From NCBI GenBank assembly GCA_030428945.1, contig JAUIEC010000003.1, forward strand, positions 434,001 to 498,000: a DNA stretch of 64,000 nucleotides. The letters are read 5' to 3'. A program made the position numbers and the translations under genes. The notes under the pieces are model-generated. The model was not told the DNA's origin, searched no databases, and worked only from the letters and a program-made list of their open reading frames with translations. The first letter of the stretch is position 1, and the number at the start of each line of letters is the position of its first letter. Of this stretch, positions 51,648-60,096 are shown in pieces. The stretch is from Phycisphaerae bacterium. GTDB lineage: Bacteria > Planctomycetota > Phycisphaerae > UBA1845 > Fen-1342.

Positions 51648-51950
51648 TCAGTAGTCCTCGGGCAGCAATACAGTCGTTGCTGACCGGTCCGCCTCTGTGA
51701 TCACCCAGAAACGCGTGTCGCCGTCGCGATACGCCGAAAACAGCCGACCGGTATGAACCAGAGCCCATTCGTTGGCCGCCCAGTCGTGGGCGTCCAATTC
51801 GCCCCAGTCGCCGGTCGCGTGCCTTACGATTGCGCGCAGCACGCACTGCTCGCTGAGGTGTTCGGCGGCATTCCTGGTGATCACAAGGCGGCCCAGCGAG
51901 AACCGACGCGGTCCTCGCGAGCCGCCCTGCACATTTGCATTCGCGTTCAC
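51648..51950 (-). CDS. Planctomycete-type small conserved protein
   Basis: 100 residues from a GTG at 51950, with AAAGGAG upstream. The pattern LGRLVITRNAAEHL, RHATGDWGELDAHDWAANEWAL and FSAYRDGDTRFWVITEADRSATTVLLPEDY is a small family I recall on planctomycete plasmids and integrative elements, often next to recombination or defence genes. The C-terminal WVITEADRS block is the conserved core. The function is unknown. Likely transcribed with the following gene, 83 bases on. It supports both the lineage and the mobile nature of the region. Confidence 0.8.
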   Translation of the reverse strand: MNANANVQGGSRGPRRFSLGRLVITRNAAEHLSEQCVLRAIVRHATGDWGELDAHDWAANEWALVHTGRLFSAYRDGDTRFWVITEADRSATTVLLPEDY

Positions 51951-53159
51951 ATAACCATCTCCTTTCGTTTGCCGGATGCCGTCGCCGCGGCTACGCCGCT
52001 GGTTTCCCAGCATTGACGTTGCGCCAGGTACATAGCCGTTGCGCACATCCGGGCGCCTTGCGCTGCCACAAGAACACCGCCTTCCGGCAGATGCTCTCGT
52101 GACGACGTAGGTGTCTTCCAACAATCGAGCGTAGCTGGAACCCGCCGGGCTCCAGCCACGCCGACACGCCAAGACAGAACGTGATCTGTCCGTCAGTCCT
52201 TTCGTCCTCGCACGTGCCGGCACCACCCGCTGCACACGAGACGGTCGAGCCACTGCCTTGCAGTTCGACCGCTGCACCCGTAAGTCGCGGATGCAGTCCT
52301 ACTCAGACCCCGCTCCCAGACTGCGGCATTTGAAGCACCTGGCTGACACGCCAGGCACCGGGTCATCACGCCCGGCCACCGCAGACCTTCCCCGGTTAGC
52401 ATTCATCGTCGTTCATTCGGTCACGTCGCTGGACCATCGTCGTATGTTCGGGCCGCCAGGCCCGCCATAGTTTCCGCCTGAAGCCACAGGCGATTTCGAG
52501 CAGCAGAAACCAGAAGCTCCGCTCTACCCATCAACGCTGGTCGTTCTAACGCGGTTCGGCACCGTCTCCGAATGAACTCACCGGCAAGCCCTTGCGGGCA
52601 TCTCACAGTTGAGCTTTTCACCGTGGACGCGTTTTTCGTCCATCGTCGAGCGTTGTCATCCGCCCGATCGTCTGTGTCACCACAGACGAGCTCCCTGCGC
52701 CGGCACGCGTTGAAGGATCCGCAGTTGCGGACCGCATCCCCGCGTGGGGGATTACACCAGCCAAGCTGGCCTCACCCACTTCAATGAACGCGGCTCACGT
52801 AACGAAGTTGCGTGAGTGTTTCCCGGTCGCCCGAATTCGCCGTCTCAAGGAGCCATGGGATCGAATCTGCCGATTGACACAATGAAGTGCTTTACTGACA
52901 GAAGCCTCCCTCGCACCGGACAAGCGCGTCTCCACGCATCCGGCGCTACGAACCACGAGTTCGACGGAGATGAACCCGCCCGCTTCTCTCGATTGGTAGT
53001 CGAGATCCCGCGTACTCGCGTCACGTTCCCGGCGTCAGTTCATACGTCTTGAACACGCCAATCGAGATCACGGGTAGCGTACGGTGTGGTTGGAAACAAG
53101 CTCGTTCATGGGCGGATTGCACATGGCGCGTGGTGATCGACGTCGCCATCTACGCACGA
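51951..53159. other. 1.2-kb stretch without a convincing gene
   Basis: All open frames are short, Ser/Arg/Pro-rich and lack ribosome-binding sites, the profile of non-coding frames in G+C-rich DNA. No protein remnant, tRNA, CRISPR array or tandem repeat could be recognised. It separates the planctomycete-type gene pair from the toxin-antitoxin genes. An untranslated RNA or a decayed gene cannot be excluded by eye. Confidence 0.5.
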
Positions 53160-53477
53160 TCACTCTTCCGCGCCATTGCTTACGCGATCAGCACCCGACA
53201 TGTGACGTACGTGCAGGATGCGGACGGTGTCCGTGCGAATCGTGAAGATGATGCGATGGGACTTGAAGATCAGTTGGCGTAGCTCCTGTTGCGGGAACCG
53301 ATCGTTCTCTCGTGCGAGCGGGCATCGTTCTGGCATGGAGGTGAGTGATGCCACGGCGTTGGACAGCGCAATGTACCATTCGGCTGCCGTCTCTGGTTTT
53401 CCCTGCGATGCAATGTACTCGGCCGCGTCAAGAGCATCCTGGCGAGCCTTTGGATGAAAGACAACCCGATACGTCAA
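53160..53477 (-). CDS. RelE/ParE-family toxin
   Basis: 105 residues. VVFHPKARQDALDAAEYIAS, AAEWYIALSNAVASLTSMPERC, and FKSHRIIFTIRTDTVRILHVRH are the three standard blocks of RelE/ParE toxins. Members either cleave mRNA at the ribosome or poison gyrase; the sequence does not tell which. The ATG overlaps the antitoxin stop by 4 bases, the standard antitoxin-toxin coupling. It would stabilise the element in its host. Confidence 0.93.
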   Translation of the reverse strand: MTYRVVFHPKARQDALDAAEYIASQGKPETAAEWYIALSNAVASLTSMPERCPLARENDRFPQQELRQLIFKSHRIIFTIRTDTVRILHVRHMSGADRVSNGAEE

Positions 53478-53764
53478 CGCTTGCGCCGGAGCAGGTTCCG
53501 GACTTCTTCAAGCACCGCTTCGCTCGGGATGTCGGCATTCGTGGGACGGTTCGGATTCAGGCGGTCCCTGAGTGTGTGGTCGGTATCCCATTCATCGATC
53601 AGCATTAAGAGACGCTGGTACGCCGCAGCGTCCTGAACGACCACCTTGGCTCGACCGTTGACGGTCAAAACCTCGGGCTTGCCCGTCCGCTGCAGCCGGC
53701 TCACGTGCGTCTTGTGCTCTCTCAAGAAGCGCGACAGAGGATGTATGTCCAGGAGGTCGATCAT
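53474..53764 (-). CDS. Phd/YefM-family antitoxin
   Basis: 96 residues from the ATG at 53764; the frame is open further but the preceding part is unlike coding sequence. IHPLSRFLREHKTHVSRLQ, then GKPEVLTVNGRAKVVVQDAAAYQRLL, is the Phd DNA-binding fold. The C-terminal part (DIPSEAVLEEVRNLLRRKR) would wrap the toxin. A perfect inverted repeat 19 bases upstream is its likely operator. Confidence 0.93.
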   Translation of the reverse strand: MIDLLDIHPLSRFLREHKTHVSRLQRTGKPEVLTVNGRAKVVVQDAAAYQRLLMLIDEWDTDHTLRDRLNPNRPTNADIPSEAVLEEVRNLLRRKR

Positions 53765-53782
53765 TGGGTTCCGTGGTTTGAA

Positions 53783-53797
53783 AATTGTCTGACAATT
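53783..53797 (-). promoter_or_regulatory. Operator of the toxin-antitoxin operon
   Basis: AATTGTC-T-GACAATT is a perfect 7+1+7 palindrome located 19 bases before the antitoxin start on the minus strand. It is the typical size and place for autorepression by a Phd/YefM protein. Confidence 0.65.
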
Positions 53798-54060
53798 CCA
53801 TGCTATCACATCAGACCGTGGGCGCGCAAGCTCCGGCGCGGTGGCGCGCGTCGTTCGGGCAGCCGAACGCAGCGAGTTGTTGCAGCCGCAGAGTGAGCGT
53901 GGGAGAACATAGCCAAGCTGGCTGAGTCCAGCGTTCAAGGCGGTCCTCGCCACACGCTCTTTCTCCGTGAACAACTGCGTAGACACGTCCGTTCCTTGCT
54001 GTCGGGCCGAGTTTCGGCGTGACGGCAGGGTGCGAGTGAAGACTTCTTGAGGAGGTTCTG

Positions 54061-55434
54061 ATGAACGTCTACGAGTATGAGAGAATGATGGCGGGGCTCA
54101 ATCACGCCCAGCGAACGGCGGTCGAGAGCAATAGCGGTCCGCTTCTGGTACTCGCTGGTGCAGGGACCGGAAAGACGCGGGTGATCATGATGCGGATTGC
54201 GCACTTGATCGAACAAGGCGTGCCGCCTGGAGCCATCCTCGCCCTGACGTTCACACGACGTGCCGCTCAGGAGATGCTGGGACGGATGGGGACCATGCTG
54301 GGTGATTGTTCGCACGGAGTGACGATCTGTACGTTTCACTCGTTTGGACTACGACTGATCAAGGAGTGGTCGCAGAGATCTGGCTTCACACGGCCTCCAA
54401 GGCTGCTTCGTGAGGGCGAGCAACAACTGATCGTGCACGGGATTCTTCGGCGACTCGACAGTCCCTTGAGCCTTGATCGGTGTTGCACAAAGATTGCGTG
54501 GTTCAAGAACGCGGGCGTCGGTCCCGACGAGATGCGCCGGATCGCGGTGACGCGGTTCGACCGTCTGCTAGCCGAAGTATACGCGAGGTATCAGGCCACA
54601 CTTGCTGGCAGCCACGCAATGGACATGGACGACATGGTCCTACGGCCGGTTGAGATCCTCCGGTCGAACGAGACGCTGCGGTACGACTGCCAAGATCGGT
54701 GGCGGTTCATCCTGGTCGACGAATACCAAGACACGAACGGCGGCCAGCACCATCTCGTTCGATGTCTTGAGGGTCGGGAGCAGAACGTTTGCGTGGTGGG
54801 AGATGACGATCAGTCCATCTATGGGTTCCGGGGAGCAGATGTGAAGCGGGTGCTCGGGTTCCCACGGGAGTTCGCAGGAGCGCAGGTGGTCACGCTTGAG
54901 ACCAACTACCGCTCTTATAGTCCCATCATTCGTCTGGGAAACGAGGTCATTGCGAAGGCGAAACGCCGGTTTGGCAAACGGCTGATGGCCGCTCGCGGAA
55001 TCGGCCCGGATGTCGTGTGCCGAGAGTTCGAGGAGGCCACCCAGGAATTGAGATATCTGGCGCAGTGTGTTCACCGGCTACCGTGCCCAAGGAACCACAT
55101 TGCAATCCTGGTGCGAGTGAACGAGTACAGAGCCCTTGTTCGGCATGCACTCCGGCAATCGTGTGTTTCGTGCTCTGGGCGGGACGGCGTGGCGGTGCTG
55201 ACGCTTCACCAATCGAAGGGCCTGGAGTTTCCGGTGGTGTTTCTTCCGTGCATGGAAGAGGGATTGCTTCCCCATTTCAATTCGCTGGGTGACGCGAAGG
55301 CCATCGAGGAAGAACGTCGGCTATTGTACGTTGGGATTACCCGGGCCCAGGACCGATTGTGGGTCACATTCAGCAGGGAGCGAGATGGCTACGCTCGCAA
55401 GCCGAGCCGGTTTCTTGAAGCCGTTCATCGCTGA
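54061..55434 (+). CDS. Compact UvrD/Rep-family superfamily 1 helicase
   Basis: 457 residues from an ATG with GAGGAGG upstream. NHAQRTAV (Q-motif), Walker A AGAGTGKT at 32-39, LTFTRRAAQEM, TFHSFG, Walker B DEYQDT at 220-225, GDDDQSIYGFRGA, LETNYRS, LTLHQSKGLEFPVVF and LLYVGITRAQDRL are all intact. PcrA/UvrD proteins have about 700 residues; this one is short mainly between motifs IV and V, where the 2B domain should lie. Loss of that autoinhibitory domain suggests it is regulated by a partner. It is followed by a kinase gene and stands at the head of the 54-59 kb island. GajB of Gabija is also a short UvrD-like helicase, but no GajA is present. Confidence 0.93.
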   Translation: MNVYEYERMMAGLNHAQRTAVESNSGPLLVLAGAGTGKTRVIMMRIAHLIEQGVPPGAILALTFTRRAAQEMLGRMGTMLGDCSHGVTICTFHSFGLRLIKEWSQRSGFTRPPRLLREGEQQLIVHGILRRLDSPLSLDRCCTKIAWFKNAGVGPDEMRRIAVTRFDRLLAEVYARYQATLAGSHAMDMDDMVLRPVEILRSNETLRYDCQDRWRFILVDEYQDTNGGQHHLVRCLEGREQNVCVVGDDDQSIYGFRGADVKRVLGFPREFAGAQVVTLETNYRSYSPIIRLGNEVIAKAKRRFGKRLMAARGIGPDVVCREFEEATQELRYLAQCVHRLPCPRNHIAILVRVNEYRALVRHALRQSCVSCSGRDGVAVLTLHQSKGLEFPVVFLPCMEEGLLPHFNSLGDAKAIEEERRLLYVGITRAQDRLWVTFSRERDGYARKPSRFLEAVHR

Positions 55435-55644
55435 CGTTTCCGCGTTGAGGAGGGATAGGCCCCGCGGCAAGGTTCGTGCGTCTTCACACGCGTCTTGCCC
55501 GGCTTCTGGTTGGCTGGGGACCGGATTCTGTTTCCTGTTTGCGCATTCCACGTTATCAAAGACATCCACAGACTGCAGATACGGTGTGGCGCACGGTGGT
55601 GTCCGACAAGCGGATCCGGAACAGCAAAGGGGGATGACCCTCAG

Positions 55645-56589
55645 ATGCCAGATCGGAAAGTGATTCAGGTTCGAGGCCGTAGGTACCGCGTGCTTGAGAA
55701 GTTGAGCGGCAGGTCGAGCGAATGCTATCGGGCGGTCGACGAAAGGGCCGGCCGAAGAGGGGAGCACCGCGCGATTCACATCTATCGCCGAAACCAGCGC
55801 GCGGTCGAATATGTGAAGGTGCTCAGGCGAGCGGGCTCGAACAACTCCAACCTGCCGGGCATCCTCGAAAGCTCGTGGGACGCAGAGGAGATTGTGCTGG
55901 TCCTGCCGTGGATCAAGGGCCCCACACTTGAGCAGCAACTGGCTCGGGCCAGGCGTGACCCGCGCGGTCTCAGCAGCTCCCAGGCGATTAGGCTCTTTCG
56001 TGGGCTTGCCCACGGACTGTGTCATTTCAACACACACCGCAATCTGATACATGGCGATCTGCACCCGGGCAACGTCGTGGTGATCCAACCATCGCGGTTG
56101 GTCATGATCGACTACGGAAGCAGTTGGTTTGCCGAGCGTACGACACGACGCGAGGCGCGAGATGGCGGGACCGAGCGGTACGCTGCGCCTGAGCTCTTGC
56201 AGGCGGAGACGCAGGTTGATTTCAGGGCGGATCAGTTTTCTGCGACGGTGATGTGGTACGAGATGCTGACAACGAGAATCCCATACGAAGGCATCGGCGG
56301 CCGTGCAGGGCTACAAGAATACCGAGAGTGGCGCGAGAGCTATGTCGCTCCGAGTCGCTTGCAGCAGGGCCGCGAACGTATTCCAGCCAGCGTCTGGAAG
56401 CAGGTTGATCAGGCGGTGCGAACTGGCCTGCAGCTTGATCCAGATCGCCGTTACCCAAGCCGGAGCAAGTGGCTCAAGGCGCTGGAAGACATCAAGTTTG
56501 AGGTGGAACGAACCCAACGGCTTTCGCCGGCTGTGACGATGGTGCTTCGGGCCGGAAGCTGGATTGGTTCGAAGCTGGGGCGTCAGTAA
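55645..56589 (+). CDS. Ser/Thr protein kinase-like protein, atypical N-lobe
   Basis: 314 residues from the ATG at 55645, with GGGGG 13-17 bases upstream. The C-lobe is kinase-like and intact: LIHGDLHPGN (136-143, catalytic D138, N143), IDYG in place of DFG (D156), YAAPEL (180-184) and DQFSATVMWYEMLT. The N-lobe is unusual: the VAIK position reads RAIHIY, giving His45 where the ATP-anchoring Lys should be, and the glycine loop (LSGRSSECY) is poor. It may bind ATP differently or need a partner. It runs convergently with the Cas4-like gene (7-base overlap) and follows the helicase by 210 bases. Confidence 0.85.
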   Translation: MPDRKVIQVRGRRYRVLEKLSGRSSECYRAVDERAGRRGEHRAIHIYRRNQRAVEYVKVLRRAGSNNSNLPGILESSWDAEEIVLVLPWIKGPTLEQQLARARRDPRGLSSSQAIRLFRGLAHGLCHFNTHRNLIHGDLHPGNVVVIQPSRLVMIDYGSSWFAERTTRREARDGGTERYAAPELLQAETQVDFRADQFSATVMWYEMLTTRIPYEGIGGRAGLQEYREWRESYVAPSRLQQGRERIPASVWKQVDQAVRTGLQLDPDRRYPSRSKWLKALEDIKFEVERTQRLSPAVTMVLRAGSWIGSKLGRQ

Positions 56590-57824
56590 TCTGAGTCATC
56601 ATCGTCGTCATACCAGTCGTCGTCCTCTGGGTCGCCGAACAGTTCTTTCTCGAAGGCTCGGTCGTGAGGGGGGCACCAAAGGAAACGGTCTCCACACAGA
56701 CTGTGGTACGTGCGCTTGTCGCCGCCGCAGCTGCCGTACAGCTGCACTTCTGCGCCTCGCAATTGGTGCAGGGAGGAACTGTCGCGGAATACCCGTGGGT
56801 AACCGTGGGGACATTTGCCGCATCGGCCTGTCGTTCTCGGCGGGGCCGGCTCTCGTCCCAGTTGGAGGTGCGCCTTGATGGTGGACCGCGCCCGGAAGAG
56901 TCCGTCCTTAAGAGCCTGATCGGTCTTCCGGCCAATGGGGACCGCGAACCCCTCGAACGTGTGGCCGAACAGGATGATCCCGTACGGGCACTCGCCGGCC
57001 TCGCTTGTCTGCAACAGTTGGCAATAGGCAGCAATCCTGGCGAAGTGCTGAGGGTACAAACGCCTGCCGTTGGGGCCGTCGCACTTGCCCTTGCGAAAGA
57101 CCGGGATCCGCAGCGATCCGTGTCGGATTACGCGCCAGGGCCTGCCGGACAGCCGCAGCTCGGAGTCCTGGAGCAGGTCCTTGTCATGATAGGAAATCGA
57201 ATCGAAACCGGCTTTGAGCAAAGACCACCAATTGACCTCGACGGGGCGGTCACGGACGTCCGGAATGACGGGCTCAGCGGATTCCGCTGCGAGCCGACAT
57301 CGATTGAGTTCCGCGACGCGATCGATGGCGCGCAGCGTTGGGTCGAACACCCAAGGCAGGAGTCTGGCGAACACAAACACCAGCAGCGGCGGGGTTGCAA
57401 TCATGCACCCGAAGAACATCAACATTGGGGCAAAGAGACTCAATCTCGTGGCCGCATCAACTGCTTGGCCGAACATAAGCCAGAGTTCTTCTCGACTCAA
57501 AAAACTCCATCCAAGGGCAGTCGCCAAAAGTGCCGGTCGCCAGGCGGCTTTCCACCAACTCTGGAACTCGGCGTTCAACGCGCGGTTGATCGCATCCATG
57601 TTGTAACGGGGGACGTAATCCAGAGGCGTTGGACGAGCGGGTTGTTCTTCGCCGCTGTCATCGGTTTGTTGTTCGTAGAGGATGAGCCCGGCTCTCGGGC
57701 AGAACATGAACTCCGTCATTACGTGAACGCCAACCCAGGGGATGCCATCGTCAGGCAGCGTTTGCTGACGCTCTGGAGGGCGTCCTCCGACTAAGCGAAG
57801 TTGGGGTTGTTGTCCCGTATCCAT
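56583..57824 (-). CDS. Membrane-anchored Cas4/PD-(D/E)xK-like protein with altered active site
   Basis: 413 residues from the ATG at 57824. Residues 36-45, MTEFMFCPRA, match the N-terminal Cas4/DUF83 signature, including its iron-sulfur Cys. A hydrophobic hairpin then interrupts the fold (about 95-157, with LMFFGCMIATPPLLVFVFARLL). The nuclease core resumes: SGRPWRVIRHGSLRIPVFRKGK (224-247), then AAYCQLLQTSEAGECPYGIILFG. In active enzymes the first block reads GRPD and the second PVExK; here Asp is Trp and the acidic residue is Phe, so hydrolysis is unlikely. Only two of the three C-terminal Cys residues are evident (CGKC, 335-338). The tail is strongly acidic (Asp-rich, 399-412). Confidence 0.65.
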   Translation of the reverse strand: MDTGQQPQLRLVGGRPPERQQTLPDDGIPWVGVHVMTEFMFCPRAGLILYEQQTDDSGEEQPARPTPLDYVPRYNMDAINRALNAEFQSWWKAAWRPALLATALGWSFLSREELWLMFGQAVDAATRLSLFAPMLMFFGCMIATPPLLVFVFARLLPWVFDPTLRAIDRVAELNRCRLAAESAEPVIPDVRDRPVEVNWWSLLKAGFDSISYHDKDLLQDSELRLSGRPWRVIRHGSLRIPVFRKGKCDGPNGRRLYPQHFARIAAYCQLLQTSEAGECPYGIILFGHTFEGFAVPIGRKTDQALKDGLFRARSTIKAHLQLGREPAPPRTTGRCGKCPHGYPRVFRDSSSLHQLRGAEVQLYGSCGGDKRTYHSLCGDRFLWCPPHDRAFEKELFGDPEDDDWYDDDDDSDY

Positions 57825-57910
57825 GGTGGAATATGGTAGCCGCCTAGCCGCGGAAGAAGGCAGGGGTTCAGTCACAAAACCGAGGAGTGAATCGCCCCGC
57901 GATTGACACC

Positions 57911-58960
57911 CTATGCGGTCAAGGCCTCCACCAGCGCCTGGCCGGTGGGGGGACGCTTCTTCGCAAGTCCGAGGCACTTCGACGCGAGGGTTTTTGTGCC
58001 CTTGTTGAGCTTTGAAGCACCGATCATCGTTCTGGCGTCGTCCGGTCCTTGCGGGCGTTTACCTCCAACCGCGTGAGCTAGCATCATTGCCCAACTGTAC
58101 ACATCGCAGCTCGGATCGGGGTCGCCGGTTTCGACCTCTGGGGCTCGATAGACATCCTGACCCAGTTCGTCCAGGTCCGTGACCGTGGGTCGCCCTTGGG
58201 TAAGTCGGGCGAGTTCAAAGTCGGTCAGGACAGCGCGTGGGCCGATCAACACAGATGCGGGTCGCAAACCGCGCAGGATCACTTCATTCGCGTGCAACGC
58301 CTCCAATGCGTGAGCGATATCAAGGAAGAAACTGGCGATCGAGTCGATTGGCTGCGGCGAGCGAATCCACTCGTCCAAAGCTCGGTGGTCATCCAGGAAC
58401 TCATCGGCGACCCACCAGAATCCCTGTCTGCGGTCGTCAGCGAACGCACCCAAGTTCCTTGTGATATTTGGATGCCCGTTCAACCGATCGCAAACCTCCT
58501 TGTGTCGCTGAATGTACTTCTCGAGGTGGCTCCGTTCCTGATCTGCGAGTCGGCTGCTTAAGTCGTATTGCTTCATGCGCGCCACCGGGAATTCGGCGTG
58601 TTCTCGAGTCCCCCTGAAGACACGCCATTGAACACCATTAGCCGCTTCCATCATCTTTGTTGGGTCTAGGAGCGTCCAGCCGCCGATGCGAGTCGGCCAC
58701 GGCGGATTGCCCGACGGTTGCTCTTCTTCCAGCATGGCAATGGGCACTTCGAGCGCGTTCGCAACGAGGCGGGCGGTCTTTAGCGAGGCGCGTTCTCCAC
58801 CCAACCATCCAGTGATTGCACGATGACTCACTCTCGCCGCCTCCGCCAACTCTTCGGGCGTCATGTGTGCGTTCTTTAGACACCGCCGGAGTCCGTCCAT
58901 TCGCACACTGCTTTGGTGACGCTCGACCCCAGACTTGCCATTGTTTTGCCGTTGACTCAC
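57911..58960 (-). CDS. HTH-containing protein pseudokinase
   Basis: 349 residues from a GTG at 58960 with GGGAG upstream. Residues 21-78 form an XRE-type HTH (LRRCLKNAHMTPEELAEAARVSHRAITGWL). A kinase fold follows: VARMK with Lys130, a helix-C Glu (about 143-147), and LRGLRPAS where active kinases have HRDLKPxN, so the catalytic Asp is Gly231 and the metal-binding Asn is Ser236. TDFE replaces DFG (D247), YRAPE is intact (271-275) and CDVYSWAMML is normal. It likely binds ATP and DNA but does not phosphorylate. It is divergent from the sigma factor gene with 66 bases between starts, so it may regulate it. Confidence 0.85.
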   Translation of the reverse strand: MSQRQNNGKSGVERHQSSVRMDGLRRCLKNAHMTPEELAEAARVSHRAITGWLGGERASLKTARLVANALEVPIAMLEEEQPSGNPPWPTRIGGWTLLDPTKMMEAANGVQWRVFRGTREHAEFPVARMKQYDLSSRLADQERSHLEKYIQRHKEVCDRLNGHPNITRNLGAFADDRRQGFWWVADEFLDDHRALDEWIRSPQPIDSIASFFLDIAHALEALHANEVILRGLRPASVLIGPRAVLTDFELARLTQGRPTVTDLDELGQDVYRAPEVETGDPDPSCDVYSWAMMLAHAVGGKRPQGPDDARTMIGASKLNKGTKTLASKCLGLAKKRPPTGQALVEALTA

Positions 58961-59026
58961 GTCGATCTCCCATGCTGCCACCCCGAGGATGGGGACATCA
59001 AGTGGACAGGTCAAGGGAGACCAATC

Positions 59027-59584
59027 GTGAGCAAGAAAAGAGGTAAGAAACTGGCCAGAAATGCCTCGCCGTCCAAGCCGCCCGGGGGACCCGCACATTC
59101 GCTCGCCCCATGTTCCAGGGCGGTTGAACCGCTGGTCCGCCGAATCGTGCGCATGCGTCTCAGGGGAAACCGAGCGAAGAGCGATTTCGCGGACGATGTT
59201 GTTCAGGAAACGCTTATTCGTTTGTGGCGCTGGCCCCCGAGAGTTGAGACCCCGCAAGAGCTTGAACGCTGGGTTCACAGGGTGGCCAGAAGCGCTATCA
59301 GCGATGTCAGCAAGTCGGCAAGATCCAATGCGGGTTGGATAGATGACTACGAGCCAAGCGAGGACCGGCGTCGCCAGCGATTGGACCCCCGAATCAACGC
59401 CATGAAGGAGAGTCTTGAAGAGCTTCCTATGCGCAGCCAGCGGATCCTCGAACTACACCACATGCACAGTCGCAGCTGTGCCGAGGTTGCAGCCGAACTT
59501 CGTATCACCGTCTCCGCGGTCTGGGCGGATGGAAGTCGGTCTCGAGGCAAACTCCGTGTCATGATTGAGGAACGCATGCGATGA
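59027..59584 (+). CDS. ECF-type RNA polymerase sigma factor
   Basis: 185 residues from a GTG at 59027 with AGGGAG upstream. A basic N-terminal stretch (KKRGKKLARN) precedes region 2, in which SDFADDVVQETLIRLWRW is the conserved 2.2-2.3 block. Region 4 contains LEELPMRSQRILELHHMHSRS and the HTH CAEVAAELRITVSAVWADGS. Region 3 is missing, as in ECF types. It is translationally coupled to the traF-like gene (ATGA), so its targets may include transfer genes. The divergent HTH-pseudokinase is a likely partner or regulator. Confidence 0.9.
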   Translation: MSKKRGKKLARNASPSKPPGGPAHSLAPCSRAVEPLVRRIVRMRLRGNRAKSDFADDVVQETLIRLWRWPPRVETPQELERWVHRVARSAISDVSKSARSNAGWIDDYEPSEDRRRQRLDPRINAMKESLEELPMRSQRILELHHMHSRSCAEVAAELRITVSAVWADGSRSRGKLRVMIEERMR

Positions 59585-60096
59585 TCCGTTCTCGAACCGT
59601 ACGCACTTTGTGGGCATTTGGGGGCTGTATTGCGCTGCTTACGATCTGGCCGCGGTCGACCCAGCGCCCGTTCGTCGTGCTGAACAGATCGCAGAGTTTA
59701 TCGTGCGGGCTGTACATCCGAACAAGCGACCCGCCGGTAAGAGGAAGCTTGATCGAGTTTCGCAATCCAACGCCAAACCGGCCGTGGATCGACGCTCACA
59801 TGTTTGTGCATGCGAACGGCGCGTACTTTCTCAAGCCGATCGAGGCCGGGCCGGGGGACCATGTCGACTCGCTCGGTTCGTGGCTCTTCGTTGATGGTGA
59901 GAAGCGGGCACCGATGACGGCCCTGGATACCACGGGGCGATGTCTCCCCGTTTGGCGCGCCCGTCGCCACCTCGCCGCCGACGAGTTTTTTGTGCTCTCG
60001 ACGCGCGTCCCGAACAGCCTGGACAGCCGCCACTTCGGTCCGATCAAGCGGGCTGAGATCGAGTGCGTGCGCCGCCCGCTTTGGGTCTGGGAATGA
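59581..60096 (+). CDS. traF: TraF-type conjugative S26 signal peptidase
   Basis: 171 residues. One N-terminal membrane helix (LWAFGGCIALLTIW) anchors it. NRSQSLSCGLY (35-45) carries the catalytic Ser39 of the family, and AYFLKPIEAGPGD (81-93) the catalytic Lys85. The box FFVLSTRVPNSLDSRHFGPI is the conserved GD-SxDSRxxG end. TraF of plasmid RP4 matures the pilin or activates transfer proteins. It is coupled to the sigma factor gene and lies in front of the relaxase, as in many conjugative plasmids and integrative elements. Confidence 0.9.
   Translation: MIRSRTVRTLWAFGGCIALLTIWPRSTQRPFVVLNRSQSLSCGLYIRTSDPPVRGSLIEFRNPTPNRPWIDAHMFVHANGAYFLKPIEAGPGDHVDSLGSWLFVDGEKRAPMTALDTTGRCLPVWRARRHLAADEFFVLSTRVPNSLDSRHFGPIKRAEIECVRRPLWVWE

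Noticed and set aside
52816-53052. 78-codon open frame in the 1.2-kb gap
   Set aside because: No ribosome-binding site, no conserved pattern, and composition typical of random frame.
54061-55434. Helicase as GajB of a Gabija system
   Set aside because: No OLD-family/TOPRIM GajA gene lies on either side; similarity is only that of short UvrD-like helicases in general.
56664-57794. 376-codon open frame on the plus strand over the Cas4-like gene
   Set aside because: Low-complexity Arg/Gly/Pro sequence. The minus-strand frame has the TEFMFCPRA signature, membrane hairpin and acidic tail, so it is the real gene.
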